From Blastopirellula sp. J2-11 (GTDB lineage Bacteria; Planctomycetota; Planctomycetia; Pirellulales; Pirellulaceae), in assembly GCF_024584705.1 (NCBI RefSeq), contig NZ_CP097384.1:186001-250000 (forward strand): a stretch of 64,000 nt of DNA. The letters are read 5' to 3'. Shown here in pieces: positions 26,701-35,083 of the stretch (positions are counted from its first letter, which is position 1; every line of letters starts with the position of its first letter). The notes under the pieces were generated by a model, which did not search any database, was not told the DNA's origin, and saw only the letters and a list, made by a program, of their open reading frames with translations. The position numbers and the translations under genes are program-made.

Positions 26701-28122
26701 GTCCAGGCGAAAACGAAAAAAGCCCATCCGAAAATTCGGCTGCTTCTGCCCATTGATCATCGGGGCGGAGTCGTTGTACCCTTGCATCCCCCAGACCCAG
26801 TTGTCGAGCCCATAGTGGAAGTTGCTGACGCCGCCGTGCGTATCGCCCAAGGTCCAGTTGGTGATCAACGGTTTGCGAACGTCGGCTTTGCCGTCGCCGT
26901 CGGTATCTTTGAGGAACAGGGTCTCCGTCCCGTTTTGTACGATGGCGCCGCCGCGATAAGGCAAGATGGTTGTCGGAATACTGAGCTCTTCGGCGAAGAT
27001 CGTAAACTTGTCGGCCTGGCCGTCGCCGTTGGTGTCTTCGCAAATGCGAATCCGATCGCGACCACGGTTGTTCGGTTGCAGTTCGTTCGGATAGTCGAGC
27101 GTTTCGCACAGCCAGAGTCGCCCTTGCTCGTCCCAATTCATCGCGATCGGTTTTCCGCCCAACTCGGGATCGGCCGCGTATACGTCCACCGAAAAATCGA
27201 CCGGATGAATCATATGAGTCAGCGACTCTTGGGCCGGTAGCGGCGCCTGCATGACGGTGAGCGGCGCGGCTTGCACTCCCCATTTGTCGCTCGGCGTATA
27301 GTTGGGGATCTTTGCGCCAACATCGAGGTAATCAAACTTGGCGGCGTCGGCCGAAACTTTGGTCATCGCCGGCGGATCGAACCGCGACTTGTCAGCAAAG
27401 TCGGGCACGACGCTCGGATCATGCTTGGTCGCCCAACGAATTCCCCGTTCAACTAGATTTAAGAAGCCGGGGTTGCCCCACGTCCGCGCGTCATGTCCCC
27501 AAGCGGTATAGAAGATGCGGCCGGCGCCTTGCGTGCGAATCCAGGTCCAGGGTTCACGCGTTTGTCCCTTGGCTTGACCCCCTTGGATGCGATACTCCAG
27601 CACGATGCGATCGCGATCGTTGTGGCGATGGTGGATGTACGTTTCGTCCCAACTTTGAAAACCGTGAAAGCCTTGCATGAGGGGATGATCGGGCTCAGCG
27701 ATAACGGTGCTGAAGATTTCGCCTCCATGCTTGGAGAACTGTCCGCCCACCAAGTCGACATAGGCCGGCGAGTTGAGAAAACAGTAAGTGGCGCAGTGCA
27801 GCGGAATCAAGCCGCCTCCTTGGGCGACATAATCCAACAGCGCCGCTTCTTGGTCCGCCGAGATCTTCTCGGTGTTGGCGTAGATCATCAAACCGTCATA
27901 TTGCTTGAGCCGTTCTTTGTTGAGCGCCGTGATGTCCTCCGTGTACTCGATGTCGACGCCGCGTTTTTTCATGGCCGGAATCAGCTGGGCGGCGCGATCA
28001 GCAGGGTGGTGATGCCCTTGGTCGCCGAGAAAGAGAATCCGAATCGGCGCTTCGTCCGCCGCCTGGGAAAGCGAGTTGAAAAGAGAAGCGAACAGCACAG
28101 CTGCGGCAAGCAAACGAATCAC
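23710..28122 (-). CDS. ThuA / propeller / HEAT / c-heme giant protein (PVC type)
   Basis: A 1470-residue secreted protein with a signal peptide (residues 1-21). Domain order: ThuA-like glutamine-amidotransferase fold (about 27-235; ILFLGDQGHHHPADRAAQL, GGGLIPLHCATYCF); a PVC-type membrane-bound dehydrogenase beta-propeller (about 310-690; FSVDVYAADPELGGKPIAMNWDEQGRLW, CEDTNGDGQADKFTIFAEEL); HEAT-like helices (about 700-1110); a c-type heme site CAKCH (about residue 1155) in a HSGEGGDVGPDLTGM context; and a beta-rich C-terminal domain. GTG 28122 is the start, with GGAG 8 bp before it. Such proteins are abundant in Planctomycetes and are thought to oxidise sugars. Convergent with the decayed toxin. 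Confidence 0.9.
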   Translation of the reverse strand: MIRLLAAAVLFASLFNSLSQAADEAPIRILFLGDQGHHHPADRAAQLIPAMKKRGVDIEYTEDITALNKERLKQYDGLMIYANTEKISADQEAALLDYVAQGGGLIPLHCATYCFLNSPAYVDLVGGQFSKHGGEIFSTVIAEPDHPLMQGFHGFQSWDETYIHHRHNDRDRIVLEYRIQGGQAKGQTREPWTWIRTQGAGRIFYTAWGHDARTWGNPGFLNLVERGIRWATKHDPSVVPDFADKSRFDPPAMTKVSADAAKFDYLDVGAKIPNYTPSDKWGVQAAPLTVMQAPLPAQESLTHMIHPVDFSVDVYAADPELGGKPIAMNWDEQGRLWLCETLDYPNELQPNNRGRDRIRICEDTNGDGQADKFTIFAEELSIPTTILPYRGGAIVQNGTETLFLKDTDGDGKADVRKPLITNWTLGDTHGGVSNFHYGLDNWVWGMQGYNDSAPMINGQKQPNFRMGFFRFRLDNQDPPNVTDLEFVRSTDNNTWGLGISEEGLIFGSTANRNPSVYMPIANRYYEQVRGWGPSRLGTIADTYLFKPISDKVRQVDQHGGYTAGAGHDLYTARVYPQQWWNKTAFVCGPTGKLIGTFVLTPDGSDFHSTSPMNLIASNDEWTAPIAAQVGPDGNVWFLDWYNYVVQHNPTPHGFKTGKGAAYESDLRDKKHGRIYRVAYDNANPNANPAITLKNADVAALLSGLKHPNMQWRLHAQRLLIDRGERDVVPQLIQITLDPTTDAIGLNAGAIHALWTLQGLGVLSDPQQTAAHSAAAKALQHRSAGVRRNALAVLPPTATSTAAILASRTLQDSDAQVRLAALLALAEMPANQAAGAAIAQLTTDAKLMNDRWLPDALTSAAAKHADAFLPQIAAPQSPDDRVLRLTTIVAEHVARGKLDAGQLDSLLSSLEAADPAIVSAVIDGLNNGWPRDYKIDAMPTTTSVAGAVVEKAPIATKAALIRLASNWNGVDLQTYADKVADQLLGVVEDEDASEDARILAARQAVEFLADSMQPVDVILDIVGPHATPKLNEGLLSALSASTAAATGETLAESAGTMTPATRDAAIRVLLSRASTTGDLVSALESGALAFNDLKLDQRQALADHPDAKIREQARKLLAMGGGLPNADRDAVLHELLAITEAKGHPKNGLELFKKHCAKCHKHSGEGGDVGPDLTGMAVHPKAELLTNIIDPSRSVEGNFRTYKVLTIDGKLLTGMLAGESRTAIEIIDAEAKKHSLAREDIEELVASRKSLMPDGFEKQMTREELTDLLEFLTHKGKFIPLALDRVATITSNQGMFYSADSPGEMLRLTDWSPKTIEGVPFVLIDPTGDKPNVVMLKSPKGPIPAAMPQSVKLPLHAPAQAIHLLSGISGWGAPFDDNQTTVMTVRLLYADGQVEEVPLKNGRHFADYVRRVDVPDSKFAFSFSGGQQMRYLKIEPKRTAEIAEVELVKGPHPSAPIVMAITAEQPDGKME

Positions 28123-28213
28123 GGCGAAACTCCGGCCATCGCGCTCGTCACAGCGGCGACGAGCGTTTGGGTAAGTGATATAGATTCTTCAATCCCTCTT
28201 GCGCGCTCTAGCG

Positions 28214-29329
28214 TTAGGCGAGCGTGAAATCAGGCAAGCGAACGATTTCGCCTCCCTGTTTGGTCGATTGGTGGGCGCACAATCCGACGCAGGTCCAGTT
28301 GGCGCTGATAACCGCGTTGGGCCAGGGATCACGATCTTCGGTCAATGCACAGGCGAACTCGTTGGCCAGATGCGGATGGGAACCGCCGTGTCCGGCGCCT
28401 TGGATGAACGACAAGTGTTCAACATCCTGAATCGCCCGCGTGAATTTTTGAATCTCGGCCGGCAACCGTTGGGCGAAGTCTGGCACGGTGATTCGTTGGG
28501 CGATTTCGTGTTCTGGCTTTTTCGCCGTATGCAGTACGTGTTCCTCCCCTTCGATCAGCGCCCACTCAAAACTTTTCTTCGTGCCGTAGACATCAAAGCT
28601 TTCGCGATATTGTCGCGCCGTGTCAAACAAAAAACGCCAGATATGAGCGGCGACCGGACTATCTTTTAGCTTGATGTGACACGTTTCCACCGCGTATTGA
28701 TTGCCCGATTTCTCGGCCAGTTCGGGCGAGATAGCGCCAGAGCCGAAACAGCTGACGTATTCGGCGCGGCTGTTCATCAGGCCCAGTACGGGGCTGACGA
28801 CATGGGTCGCGTAATGCATCGGGATCATGCGCTCCCAATATTCGGGCCAGCCTTGCATATCTTGCGGATGGGAAGCGGCCATGTATTGAATGTCTCCCAG
28901 TTCCCCCTGGTCGTACAGCTGTTTGATGTAGAGAAATTCGCGGCTGTAGACGACCGTTTCGGCCATCATGTACTTCAGGCCGGTTTCGGCGACCTTCTCG
29001 ACGATTTGACGGCATTCTTCGATCGTGGTCGCCATCGGTACGGTGCACATCACATGCTTGCCGGCGTCAAGCGCCTTGAGCGACATCCAGCCATGATCCG
29101 GTATCGGCGAGTTGATATGAACAAAGTCGACCGCCGGGTCGGCCAGCACCTGATCATAGCTGGTGTAGCGCTGCTCGATCTCCAGCATGTCGGCCATTTT
29201 GTTCATTTCGGCTTCGTTCCGTCGACAGACCCCATACATCTTGATTTGCGGGTGAGCTTTGTAGATCTGGATGAACTCGGCGCCGAAACCGAGACCCACA
29301 ATCACCACGTTGAACTGCTTCGTATTCAT
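28214..29329 (-). CDS. Gfo/Idh/MocA family oxidoreductase
   Basis: A 371-residue NAD(P)-dependent sugar or inositol oxidoreductase. The Rossmann motif is VVIVGLGFGAEFIQIYKAHP; the second fold is a Gfo/Idh C-terminal domain. The usual EKP motif after the GKHV strand is replaced by CTVPMA (GKHVMCTVPMATT), so the canonical lysine is absent. HGGSHPHLANEF near the C-terminus is conserved in planctomycete paralogues. ATG 29329 is preferred over TTG 29332. It is divergent from the XylR regulator at 29550, which may control it. No signal peptide is visible, so it is probably cytoplasmic. Confidence 0.9.
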   Translation of the reverse strand: MNTKQFNVVIVGLGFGAEFIQIYKAHPQIKMYGVCRRNEAEMNKMADMLEIEQRYTSYDQVLADPAVDFVHINSPIPDHGWMSLKALDAGKHVMCTVPMATTIEECRQIVEKVAETGLKYMMAETVVYSREFLYIKQLYDQGELGDIQYMAASHPQDMQGWPEYWERMIPMHYATHVVSPVLGLMNSRAEYVSCFGSGAISPELAEKSGNQYAVETCHIKLKDSPVAAHIWRFLFDTARQYRESFDVYGTKKSFEWALIEGEEHVLHTAKKPEHEIAQRITVPDFAQRLPAEIQKFTRAIQDVEHLSFIQGAGHGGSHPHLANEFACALTEDRDPWPNAVISANWTCVGLCAHQSTKQGGEIVRLPDFTLA

Positions 29330-29549
29330 CAATAATCCTTCGAGCGAGAAGATGCATGGAGAGTGCAGCGTACTGACAAAATGGCGACGGCGTTCAGCAC
29401 GTTCTTATAACCTGATCTGTCGCCGCGCTAAAAGCCATGAGAAAACGCGAACACGATCGGAGGTATTTCACATAAGGTGCAGTGTCACCACAATTTTCGT
29501 CTACAATGGAGCCAACCACGCCGCTCCTCCAAGGGATAAACGCTTTCTC

Positions 29550-30707
29550 ATGAAACGCCGCAAGACAGTCGCGCTGTTGATTGAAACGTCAAACGCGTAC
29601 GCACGGGGGCTGTTGGAAGGGATCATCTCGTATGTCCACGAGCATCAGCCGTGGTCGATTTATGTGCCGGAACAAGAACGCGGCGCGTCGCCGCCGGCCT
29701 GGTTAAAAAGTTGGAAGGGGGATGGCGCGATCGTTCGAATCGAAACTCCTCAGATCGCAGCGGTTGTAAAAAAGCTGAAGATGCCGGTCGTCGACGTCAG
29801 CGCCGCGCAGTTGGTGCCCGGCGTGCCGTGGGTCGAAACCGATGACGCCGAAATTGCCCGAACCGCCGCCGATCATTTGTTGGAGCGTGGGTTTCGTGAG
29901 TTCGCATTTTGCGGAGAGCCTCATTTCAACTGGTCCAAGTGGCGCGAAGAAAACTTTGTCGAGCGTCTCAAGCAAGCGAAGCGACGTTGCCATATCTTCG
30001 AGTCGACGCCGCGCGATAGCGAGTCGTATTCCTGGACGCGCGAAAAACGTCGCATGGCCGCCTGGTTGCACAAACTGCCGAAACCGATCGGTTTGATGGC
30101 CTGTTACGATATCAAAGGTCAGCAGGTGTTGGACATCTGTCGCGAGTTGGAGATCGCCGTACCGGAGCAGGTCGCCGTGATCGGCGTCGATAACGATCGC
30201 TTGTTGTGCGATCTTTGCTCGCCGCCGCTGTCAAGCGTGATCCCTGACGCGCGCACCACCGGATACGAAGCGGCTCGTTTGCTCGATCGTCAGATGAACG
30301 GCGAAACGGTCGGTGACGAAGGCATGTTCGTGCCGCCGCTGGGGATCAACACGCGACAATCGACCGACGTGATGGCGACCGAAGATCCGATCATCGCCAA
30401 AGCGATGCAGTTCATTCGCGAACATGCCTGCGACGGCGTCAACGTGCAAGACGTGTTGTCGGTGGTGCCGCTTTCGCGCCGCGTGCTCGAATATCGCTTT
30501 AAAGAAGCGGCCGGCAAAACGCCGCACGAAGCGCTGGTCGGAGTGCGACTGGATCGCGTCCGCCAATTGCTCCGCGACACGCAACTCTCGATGGCCGACA
30601 TCGCCGATCGCACCGGCTTCGAGCATGTCGAATACATGAGCTCGGCGTTTCGCAAGAAGACGGGAATGTCGCCGTCGGAATATCGGCGTCAGGTGCAGCC
30701 GAAGTAA
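29550..30707 (+). CDS. XylR-type transcriptional regulator (PBP-like + AraC)
   Basis: A 385-residue regulator. Residues 1-275 form a LacI/periplasmic-binding-like sugar sensor (KTVALLIETSNAYARGLLEGI at the start, AVIGVDNDRLLCDLCSPPLSSV late in the domain). Residues about 285-385 hold two AraC helix-turn-helices (VQDVLSVVPLSRRVLEYRFKEAAGKTPHE and SMADIADRTGFEHVEYMSSAFRKKTGMSPSEYRRQ). This matches the E. coli XylR type. ATG 29550 is chosen because the sensor begins there; AAGGG lies about 14 bp upstream. It is divergent from the Gfo/Idh gene, the usual place for a local sugar regulator; target and ligand unknown. Confidence 0.93.
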   Translation: MKRRKTVALLIETSNAYARGLLEGIISYVHEHQPWSIYVPEQERGASPPAWLKSWKGDGAIVRIETPQIAAVVKKLKMPVVDVSAAQLVPGVPWVETDDAEIARTAADHLLERGFREFAFCGEPHFNWSKWREENFVERLKQAKRRCHIFESTPRDSESYSWTREKRRMAAWLHKLPKPIGLMACYDIKGQQVLDICRELEIAVPEQVAVIGVDNDRLLCDLCSPPLSSVIPDARTTGYEAARLLDRQMNGETVGDEGMFVPPLGINTRQSTDVMATEDPIIAKAMQFIREHACDGVNVQDVLSVVPLSRRVLEYRFKEAAGKTPHEALVGVRLDRVRQLLRDTQLSMADIADRTGFEHVEYMSSAFRKKTGMSPSEYRRQVQPK

Positions 30708-31048
30708 AAGCGACAAGCGAAGTCGATTTGTCGCCGCGCGCTTCAAGATCTGTTTTACCTTAGCTTGGCCAAAAGAAAGACATTGCGCTAGTGTTTTGCG
30801 CTGGTTGACGCTTTCTGTTGATGATTGCGCGCATTTGTTCCGAAATCGGTTTTTGCGAAGAGGCCTCTTGGCTTTGCGAAGAGGCCTCTTGGCTTTGCGG
30901 AAGATATAACGCAAAGAACTTTGATCGAATCTTCATATGGTCTTGTTCGATCTGGGATTCGCTTATTGCTAGTTTGTAGAGACCAGCGGCAATCGACTTT
31001 GACGCTTGGTTTTTTCCGCTCTCTATCCAGCCAAGAGAATCCTTGAAA
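30708..31048. other. Intergenic region with palindromic tandem repeat
   Basis: 341 bp before the DUF1559 gene. Contains the repeat annotated at 30852-30893 and probably the promoter of the DUF1559 gene. No credible ORF. Confidence 0.4.
30852..30893. repeat. Two 21-bp units with a palindromic core
   Basis: TTTGCGAAGAGGCCTCTTGGC occurs twice in tandem (30852-30872, 30873-30893), followed by a partial unit. Each unit has the perfect 12-bp palindrome AAGAGGCCTCTT. It lies about 155 bp upstream of the DUF1559 start; it could be a pair of binding sites or simple repeat expansion. Confidence 0.6.
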
Positions 31049-32122
31049 ATGCATGCCTCCACGCCTTGCTTGAACGGACGTTCCGAAGATCTGGTCGGGG
31101 ATGTCCGCCATTCGATCGAAAACGGCTCCGCCCCGACTTCTGCATTCCGAATTCGTGCAGGGTTCACCCTGGTCGAATTGCTGGTGGTCATTGCGATCAT
31201 CGGCGTGTTGATCGCTCTTTTGCTGCCCGCTGTGCAACAGGCCCGCGAAGCGGCCCGGCGGATGTCTTGCTCGAACAACCTCAAGCAACTCGGCTTGGCT
31301 CTGCATAATTACCACGACACCTTCGGCGCTTTTCCGATTGGCAGCGCTTATCAGTACGCATCGTCCTGGATGGTGGGAGTGTTGCCGTTCATTGAAGAGC
31401 GCGCCTTGTACGATCAATGGACTTTCGTCCAGAGTCGTGGGGGACAAACCTCCAATGCGCCTACGACAACCAAAACGGCCTTCGCGGATGTGGTGATCTC
31501 GGGCTATATCTGCCCTTCGAGTCCCTTAGAAAACCTGAGCAGAGCAAGCGTTAGTCCCCGTTTTGGCGCTTCCAACTATATGGGGATTTCAGGAGCGGCG
31601 ACGCCCACCGACGTGGTGTCGTCGACAACCGGAGATCGCTGCATCCAAGGGAAATATGGCTATGTCTGCTCCAATGGGTTGATGCCTCCCAATTTGTCGA
31701 TTCGGATGGGAGAAATCACCGATGGCTTGACCAACACGCTGCTCGTCGGCGAACAGTCTGATTTCTGCGTTGACTCGACAGGAGCGAAAGTAGATCTCCG
31801 AAATTCGTGGCGCTGGGGTTTCACGATGGGGACTGGATCCCCGGGATACCCTGGGACCTCGGATTGGACGAGCACCATTGAGAACGACACGCACAATATC
31901 TCGACCATTCGCTATGCCGTGAATTACAAAGCGAAGACTTCCGACACCTTAGGCAATGTTGAATACGGCACCAATGCGCCGATTCAGTCGGCTCATCCCG
32001 GCGGAGCGCAGGTGTTGTTTGCGGACGGAAGCGCCCATTTCCTTGCGGAAACGATTGATGTAAATGGGATCCTGTGTCCGCTAGCCGCACGGAATGATGG
32101 TCTCACGATCGGCGATTACTAA
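31049..32122 (+). CDS. DUF1559 prepilin-like protein
   Basis: A 357-residue pilin-like protein of the DUF1559 family that is greatly expanded in Planctomycetes. A type IV prepilin cleavage/methylation site (RAGFTLVELLVVIAII) is followed by the hydrophobic pilin helix and the hallmark LLPAVQQAREAARRMSCSNNLKQ. The C-terminus has the H-x9-DG element (AHPGGAQVLFADGSAHFL). The leader before the cleavage site is long (about 30 residues), as usual here. ATG 31049 is preferred to TTG 31043; AAGAGA lies about 10 bp upstream. Likely exported by a type II/IV pilin-like system to the envelope. Function of the family is not established. Confidence 0.95.
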   Translation: MHASTPCLNGRSEDLVGDVRHSIENGSAPTSAFRIRAGFTLVELLVVIAIIGVLIALLLPAVQQAREAARRMSCSNNLKQLGLALHNYHDTFGAFPIGSAYQYASSWMVGVLPFIEERALYDQWTFVQSRGGQTSNAPTTTKTAFADVVISGYICPSSPLENLSRASVSPRFGASNYMGISGAATPTDVVSSTTGDRCIQGKYGYVCSNGLMPPNLSIRMGEITDGLTNTLLVGEQSDFCVDSTGAKVDLRNSWRWGFTMGTGSPGYPGTSDWTSTIENDTHNISTIRYAVNYKAKTSDTLGNVEYGTNAPIQSAHPGGAQVLFADGSAHFLAETIDVNGILCPLAARNDGLTIGDY

Positions 32123-32257
32123 TCGGTCGTAGAGAAAGCTAGGGAGTGCGGATGCCGTACTTCCGATTCCTTGCTTGTCGGTAAGAAATGATCCAGAACG
32201 GGAACGCTCTATTGGCCCGTTGACTTCCTCCTGCATCTCTCCAATTGGGCTTGCACT

Positions 32258-32710
32258 ATGTACTCAAGAACTACTCTCCAGAATTTCTATTTCGGGATCG
32301 CTGGCGGCGTCTTGTGCTGCATGTTCGCTGGTTGCATGGGAGGAAATCAAGTTCCGATCGTCCCGGTTACCGGACAAGTCATGATGAACGACGAGCCGGT
32401 CTCCCAAGCGATCGTCTCTTTTGAAAATGCGCGCACCGGTTTCGCCGCGATGGCGGTGATCGCAGACGACGGCAAATACCGGATCCGATCGCAGTATGGC
32501 GACGGGATTCCGCCAGGGGAATATGTCGTTTCCGTTTCCCCCCCCTCGACTCGAGACGAACTGGATAAGCGGATCCCGCTTACTCCGATTCAGGCGAAAA
32601 TCCCGAGGAAGTTTCAGTTCTCACAGTCCAGCAATTTGTCCGCCAGCGTGAAAGAGGGAAAGAGCACGTTCAATTTTCAATTGGGTTCTTCTTCAACAGA
32701 CCATCGGTAA
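32258..32710 (+). CDS. Carboxypeptidase regulatory-like lipoprotein
   Basis: A 150-residue predicted lipoprotein. The lipobox MFAGC places the acylated Cys at residue 26. The mature part is a transthyretin-like or carboxypeptidase regulatory-like beta-sandwich (VTGQVMMNDEPVSQAIVSFENARTG; GKYRIRSQYGDGIPPGEYVVSVSPP). Such small lipoproteins commonly follow DUF1559 genes in Planctomycetes. It lies 135 bp downstream of the DUF1559 gene and 10 bp upstream of the first LVIVD gene, so the lipoprotein and LVIVD genes are probably co-transcribed. Role unknown, probably surface-associated. Confidence 0.82.
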   Translation: MYSRTTLQNFYFGIAGGVLCCMFAGCMGGNQVPIVPVTGQVMMNDEPVSQAIVSFENARTGFAAMAVIADDGKYRIRSQYGDGIPPGEYVVSVSPPSTRDELDKRIPLTPIQAKIPRKFQFSQSSNLSASVKEGKSTFNFQLGSSSTDHR

Positions 32711-32720
32711 AGCCACTTTC

Positions 32721-33794
32721 ATGATTGTAAATTTCAAGTTTCTCTTGCTTGTCGTCTTTTTCTTTGGATCTGCATTTGCGTATTACGGGGCTCTTGAGGC
32801 CGCTTCTCCTTTTGTCGGCGTGCTGGTCGATCCTGTGCTGTTGCGAGGAGTGGAAGACGTTTACCTCGACGGCGATCGAGCCTATCTTCCATGTCGCGAG
32901 GGGCATCGACTCACGGTTTGCTCGATCAAGGATCCGACTCAACCGCAGATTTTAGGTTCGTTCACCCACCCGGCGCTGGATCAAGCGGCGGGGTTCGCCT
33001 TGGATGGGACGACGGCTTATGTCACATCCAATAGTAATCATCATCTGCTGATCGTGGATGTGGCCGATCCGGCGGAGATGAAGTTGCTAGGAAAGGTATT
33101 GATCGGCACGGCGGATGGCCCCGGCGCACTTTACAAAGTCGCTTATCGAGATGGCTACTGTTATGTAGCTTTGCAACAAAGCAAGCGGATGTATGTGGTC
33201 GACGTACGCGACAAAACAGAGCCCAAAGTTGTTAGCAATATTCAAGTCACCACGGATAATGATGGTCCTTTCAGCGTCGAGTTGCGAGATCAATATGCCC
33301 TGGTGGGGACGTTGTTCGGCCGCAACAATCGTCTCGCGGTAGTCGACATCCAAGATCCGCTGCATCCGCAGTTGACCGCGGTATTGCTGAACCCGCATCT
33401 GTGCCAGGTGAGCGGGAAGTTTGTCGGCGATCGATATGTCGCCGTTTGTTGGAACAATAATTCGCTTCTGGTGGTGAACATCTCCAATCCAACCAAGCCT
33501 TCTCTCGAAGCAGTGCTGGTTGACGAGCGTCTAGGGAAACCAAATCGGTGCGAAGTCGTCGAAGACCGAGCCTACTTGCCGATGGTGGAAGGAGATGGCG
33601 TCGCCGTTGTCGATATTTCCGATCTGTCGAAACCTCGTTTTTTGTCGTCGTTCACGCATCCACTATTGGATAAAACCTACGGAATCGCCGCTCGCGGCGA
33701 TCTGTTGTTCGTCGGCTCGCGTGAAGGCAATAGCCTCGTGGTGATGGATCGCCGGGATCTTGAGCCGGGATCGGCGAGCGGGCTGGTCAAGTGA
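32721..33794 (+). CDS. LVIVD-repeat beta-propeller protein, copy 1
   Basis: A 357-residue secreted protein with a signal peptide (residues 1-28) and six or seven LVIVD repeats, each ending in a YxLxVxDIxDP-type strand (HHLLIVDVADPAEMKLLGK, KRMYVVDVRDKTEPKVVSN, NRLAVVDIQDPLHPQLT, GVAVVDISDLSKPRFLSSF). Such repeats form beta-propellers that usually bind ligands or surfaces. A YLPCREGHRLTVCSIKDP blade contains two Cys that are kept in the paralogue downstream. It starts 10 bp after the lipoprotein gene. Ligand unknown. Confidence 0.87.
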   Translation: MIVNFKFLLLVVFFFGSAFAYYGALEAASPFVGVLVDPVLLRGVEDVYLDGDRAYLPCREGHRLTVCSIKDPTQPQILGSFTHPALDQAAGFALDGTTAYVTSNSNHHLLIVDVADPAEMKLLGKVLIGTADGPGALYKVAYRDGYCYVALQQSKRMYVVDVRDKTEPKVVSNIQVTTDNDGPFSVELRDQYALVGTLFGRNNRLAVVDIQDPLHPQLTAVLLNPHLCQVSGKFVGDRYVAVCWNNNSLLVVNISNPTKPSLEAVLVDERLGKPNRCEVVEDRAYLPMVEGDGVAVVDISDLSKPRFLSSFTHPLLDKTYGIAARGDLLFVGSREGNSLVVMDRRDLEPGSASGLVK

Positions 33795-33896
33795 TCTCCA
33801 CTGCAGCGGCGCTTGAGGGAGCGAAAGTCACCCCCTCTTATCTGGAAGAAGGGATGGGTTCGCCTCCTCTCGGGGTTGGATTCACAGGAGTGAGCA

Positions 33897-34964
33897 ATGC
33901 AGCGAGTTTCGTCCTTTTTCAACAAAGTTATGCTTCTGATGGGGGTGGCCGCGAGTCTGATTTCTGGCGGCGAGCCGGCGCTGGCGGGATCTCCGATCGT
34001 GGGCACGTTGGTCGACAGCGAGCAGTTGAACGGCGTAGAAGACATCTTCTTGAGCGGCGATCTCGCGTACTTGCCTTGTCGGGAAGGGCGTCGCTTGACC
34101 GTCTGCTCGATCAAAAACCTGGCAGCGCCCACCATCGTAGGATCGTTCAGCGATCCGGATTTGGATCAAATTACTGGTTTCGCTTTGGAAGGCGAAACCG
34201 CTTATCTGGCGTCGCAAAATAGCCAGTATCTCCTGATTGTCGATGTATCCGATTCCGCCGCGATGAAATTACTGGGCAAGGTTCGCATCGGTCAGCCGGG
34301 AAGCAAAGGCCCCCTCTATAAAATGGCGTATCGAGACGGGTACTGTTACATGTCTCATCAAGCCGAGAAGCGGCTGTACATTGTCGACGCACGAGACAAG
34401 TCACGCCCCCAGGTAGTCAGTCACGTGCAGGTAACCACGGCCGATGACGGCGCCTACTGCGTTACGATGCATGGGAACTATGCACTGGTAGGAACCGTTT
34501 TCGGCCATCCGAATCGCCTGGTCGTGGTTAACGTTGAGAATCCGGTGAAACCGCGAATCGTGGGGGAGGTGCTCGCCCCACATCTCAGTCAGGTGATTGG
34601 CGTCGTCGTCGGCGACCGGATGTACGCTGCGTGTTGGCCATGGGATGCGATGGCGGTCATCAATCTTGCCAGGCTCTCTGATACGACCATGCCGAGTCTC
34701 GAAGGAGAATTGGTGGATGAACGACTGGGTGAGCCGAATCGCTGTGCAGTTGTTGGAGATAGAGCTTACCTGCCGATGGTCCGCGGAGATGGAGTAGCGG
34801 TGGTCGATATCTCCAATCCCGCGAAACCACGATTTCTGACATCGTTTAGCGATCCTTTGGCGAAACGAACTTACGGTCTGGCGGCTCGCGGCGATTATGT
34901 TTACTTGGGAGCACGTACCGGCGACAGTCTGGTCATTCTGAATCGCCACGAACTTGAGAAATAA
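33897..34964 (+). CDS. LVIVD-repeat beta-propeller protein, copy 2
   Basis: A 355-residue paralogue of the preceding gene, in the same orientation 102 bp downstream. The blades match one for one (YLPCREGRRLTVCSIKNL, YLLIVDVSDSAAMKLLGKV, KRLYIVDARDKSRPQVVSHVQ, GVAVVDISNPAKPRFLTSFSDP). I judge the two to be roughly half to two-thirds identical by eye. A signal peptide is present (residues 1-29, ending GGEPALAGS). Clearly a local duplication that has been kept, suggesting two related binding proteins on the cell surface. Confidence 0.87.
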   Translation: MQRVSSFFNKVMLLMGVAASLISGGEPALAGSPIVGTLVDSEQLNGVEDIFLSGDLAYLPCREGRRLTVCSIKNLAAPTIVGSFSDPDLDQITGFALEGETAYLASQNSQYLLIVDVSDSAAMKLLGKVRIGQPGSKGPLYKMAYRDGYCYMSHQAEKRLYIVDARDKSRPQVVSHVQVTTADDGAYCVTMHGNYALVGTVFGHPNRLVVVNVENPVKPRIVGEVLAPHLSQVIGVVVGDRMYAACWPWDAMAVINLARLSDTTMPSLEGELVDERLGEPNRCAVVGDRAYLPMVRGDGVAVVDISNPAKPRFLTSFSDPLAKRTYGLAARGDYVYLGARTGDSLVILNRHELEK

Positions 34965-35028
34965 TCGGTCTTTAGGGATATCTCCCTCGGGCGCAGCCGA
35001 ATTAGGCAAGGCGACGTGCGATCTCTCC

Positions 35029-35056
35029 TTGACTTTTCCGCGACGAACACTATATT
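35029..35056 (+). promoter_or_regulatory. arsR promoter
   Basis: TTGACT (35029-35034), a 16-bp spacer and TATATT (35051-35056), 27 bp before the arsR ATG. The -10 box lies inside the palindrome annotated as operator 1, as expected for repression by ArsR. Confidence 0.6.
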
Positions 35057-35071
35057 CGTTTAAGCGAATGT
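35052..35071. promoter_or_regulatory. ArsR operator 1
   Basis: Imperfect palindrome ATATTCGTTTAAGCGAATGT overlapping the -10 box before arsR. It has the same ATTCG...CGAAT arms as operator 2 at 35459-35480. Two near-identical palindromes before the regulator and before the pump gene make ArsR the probable ligand. Confidence 0.65.
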
Positions 35072-35083
35072 AATGGTTCAAGC

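Noticed and set aside
30852-30893. CRISPR or integron attC-like array
   Set aside because: Only two exact contiguous units and no spacers; no integrase nearby.
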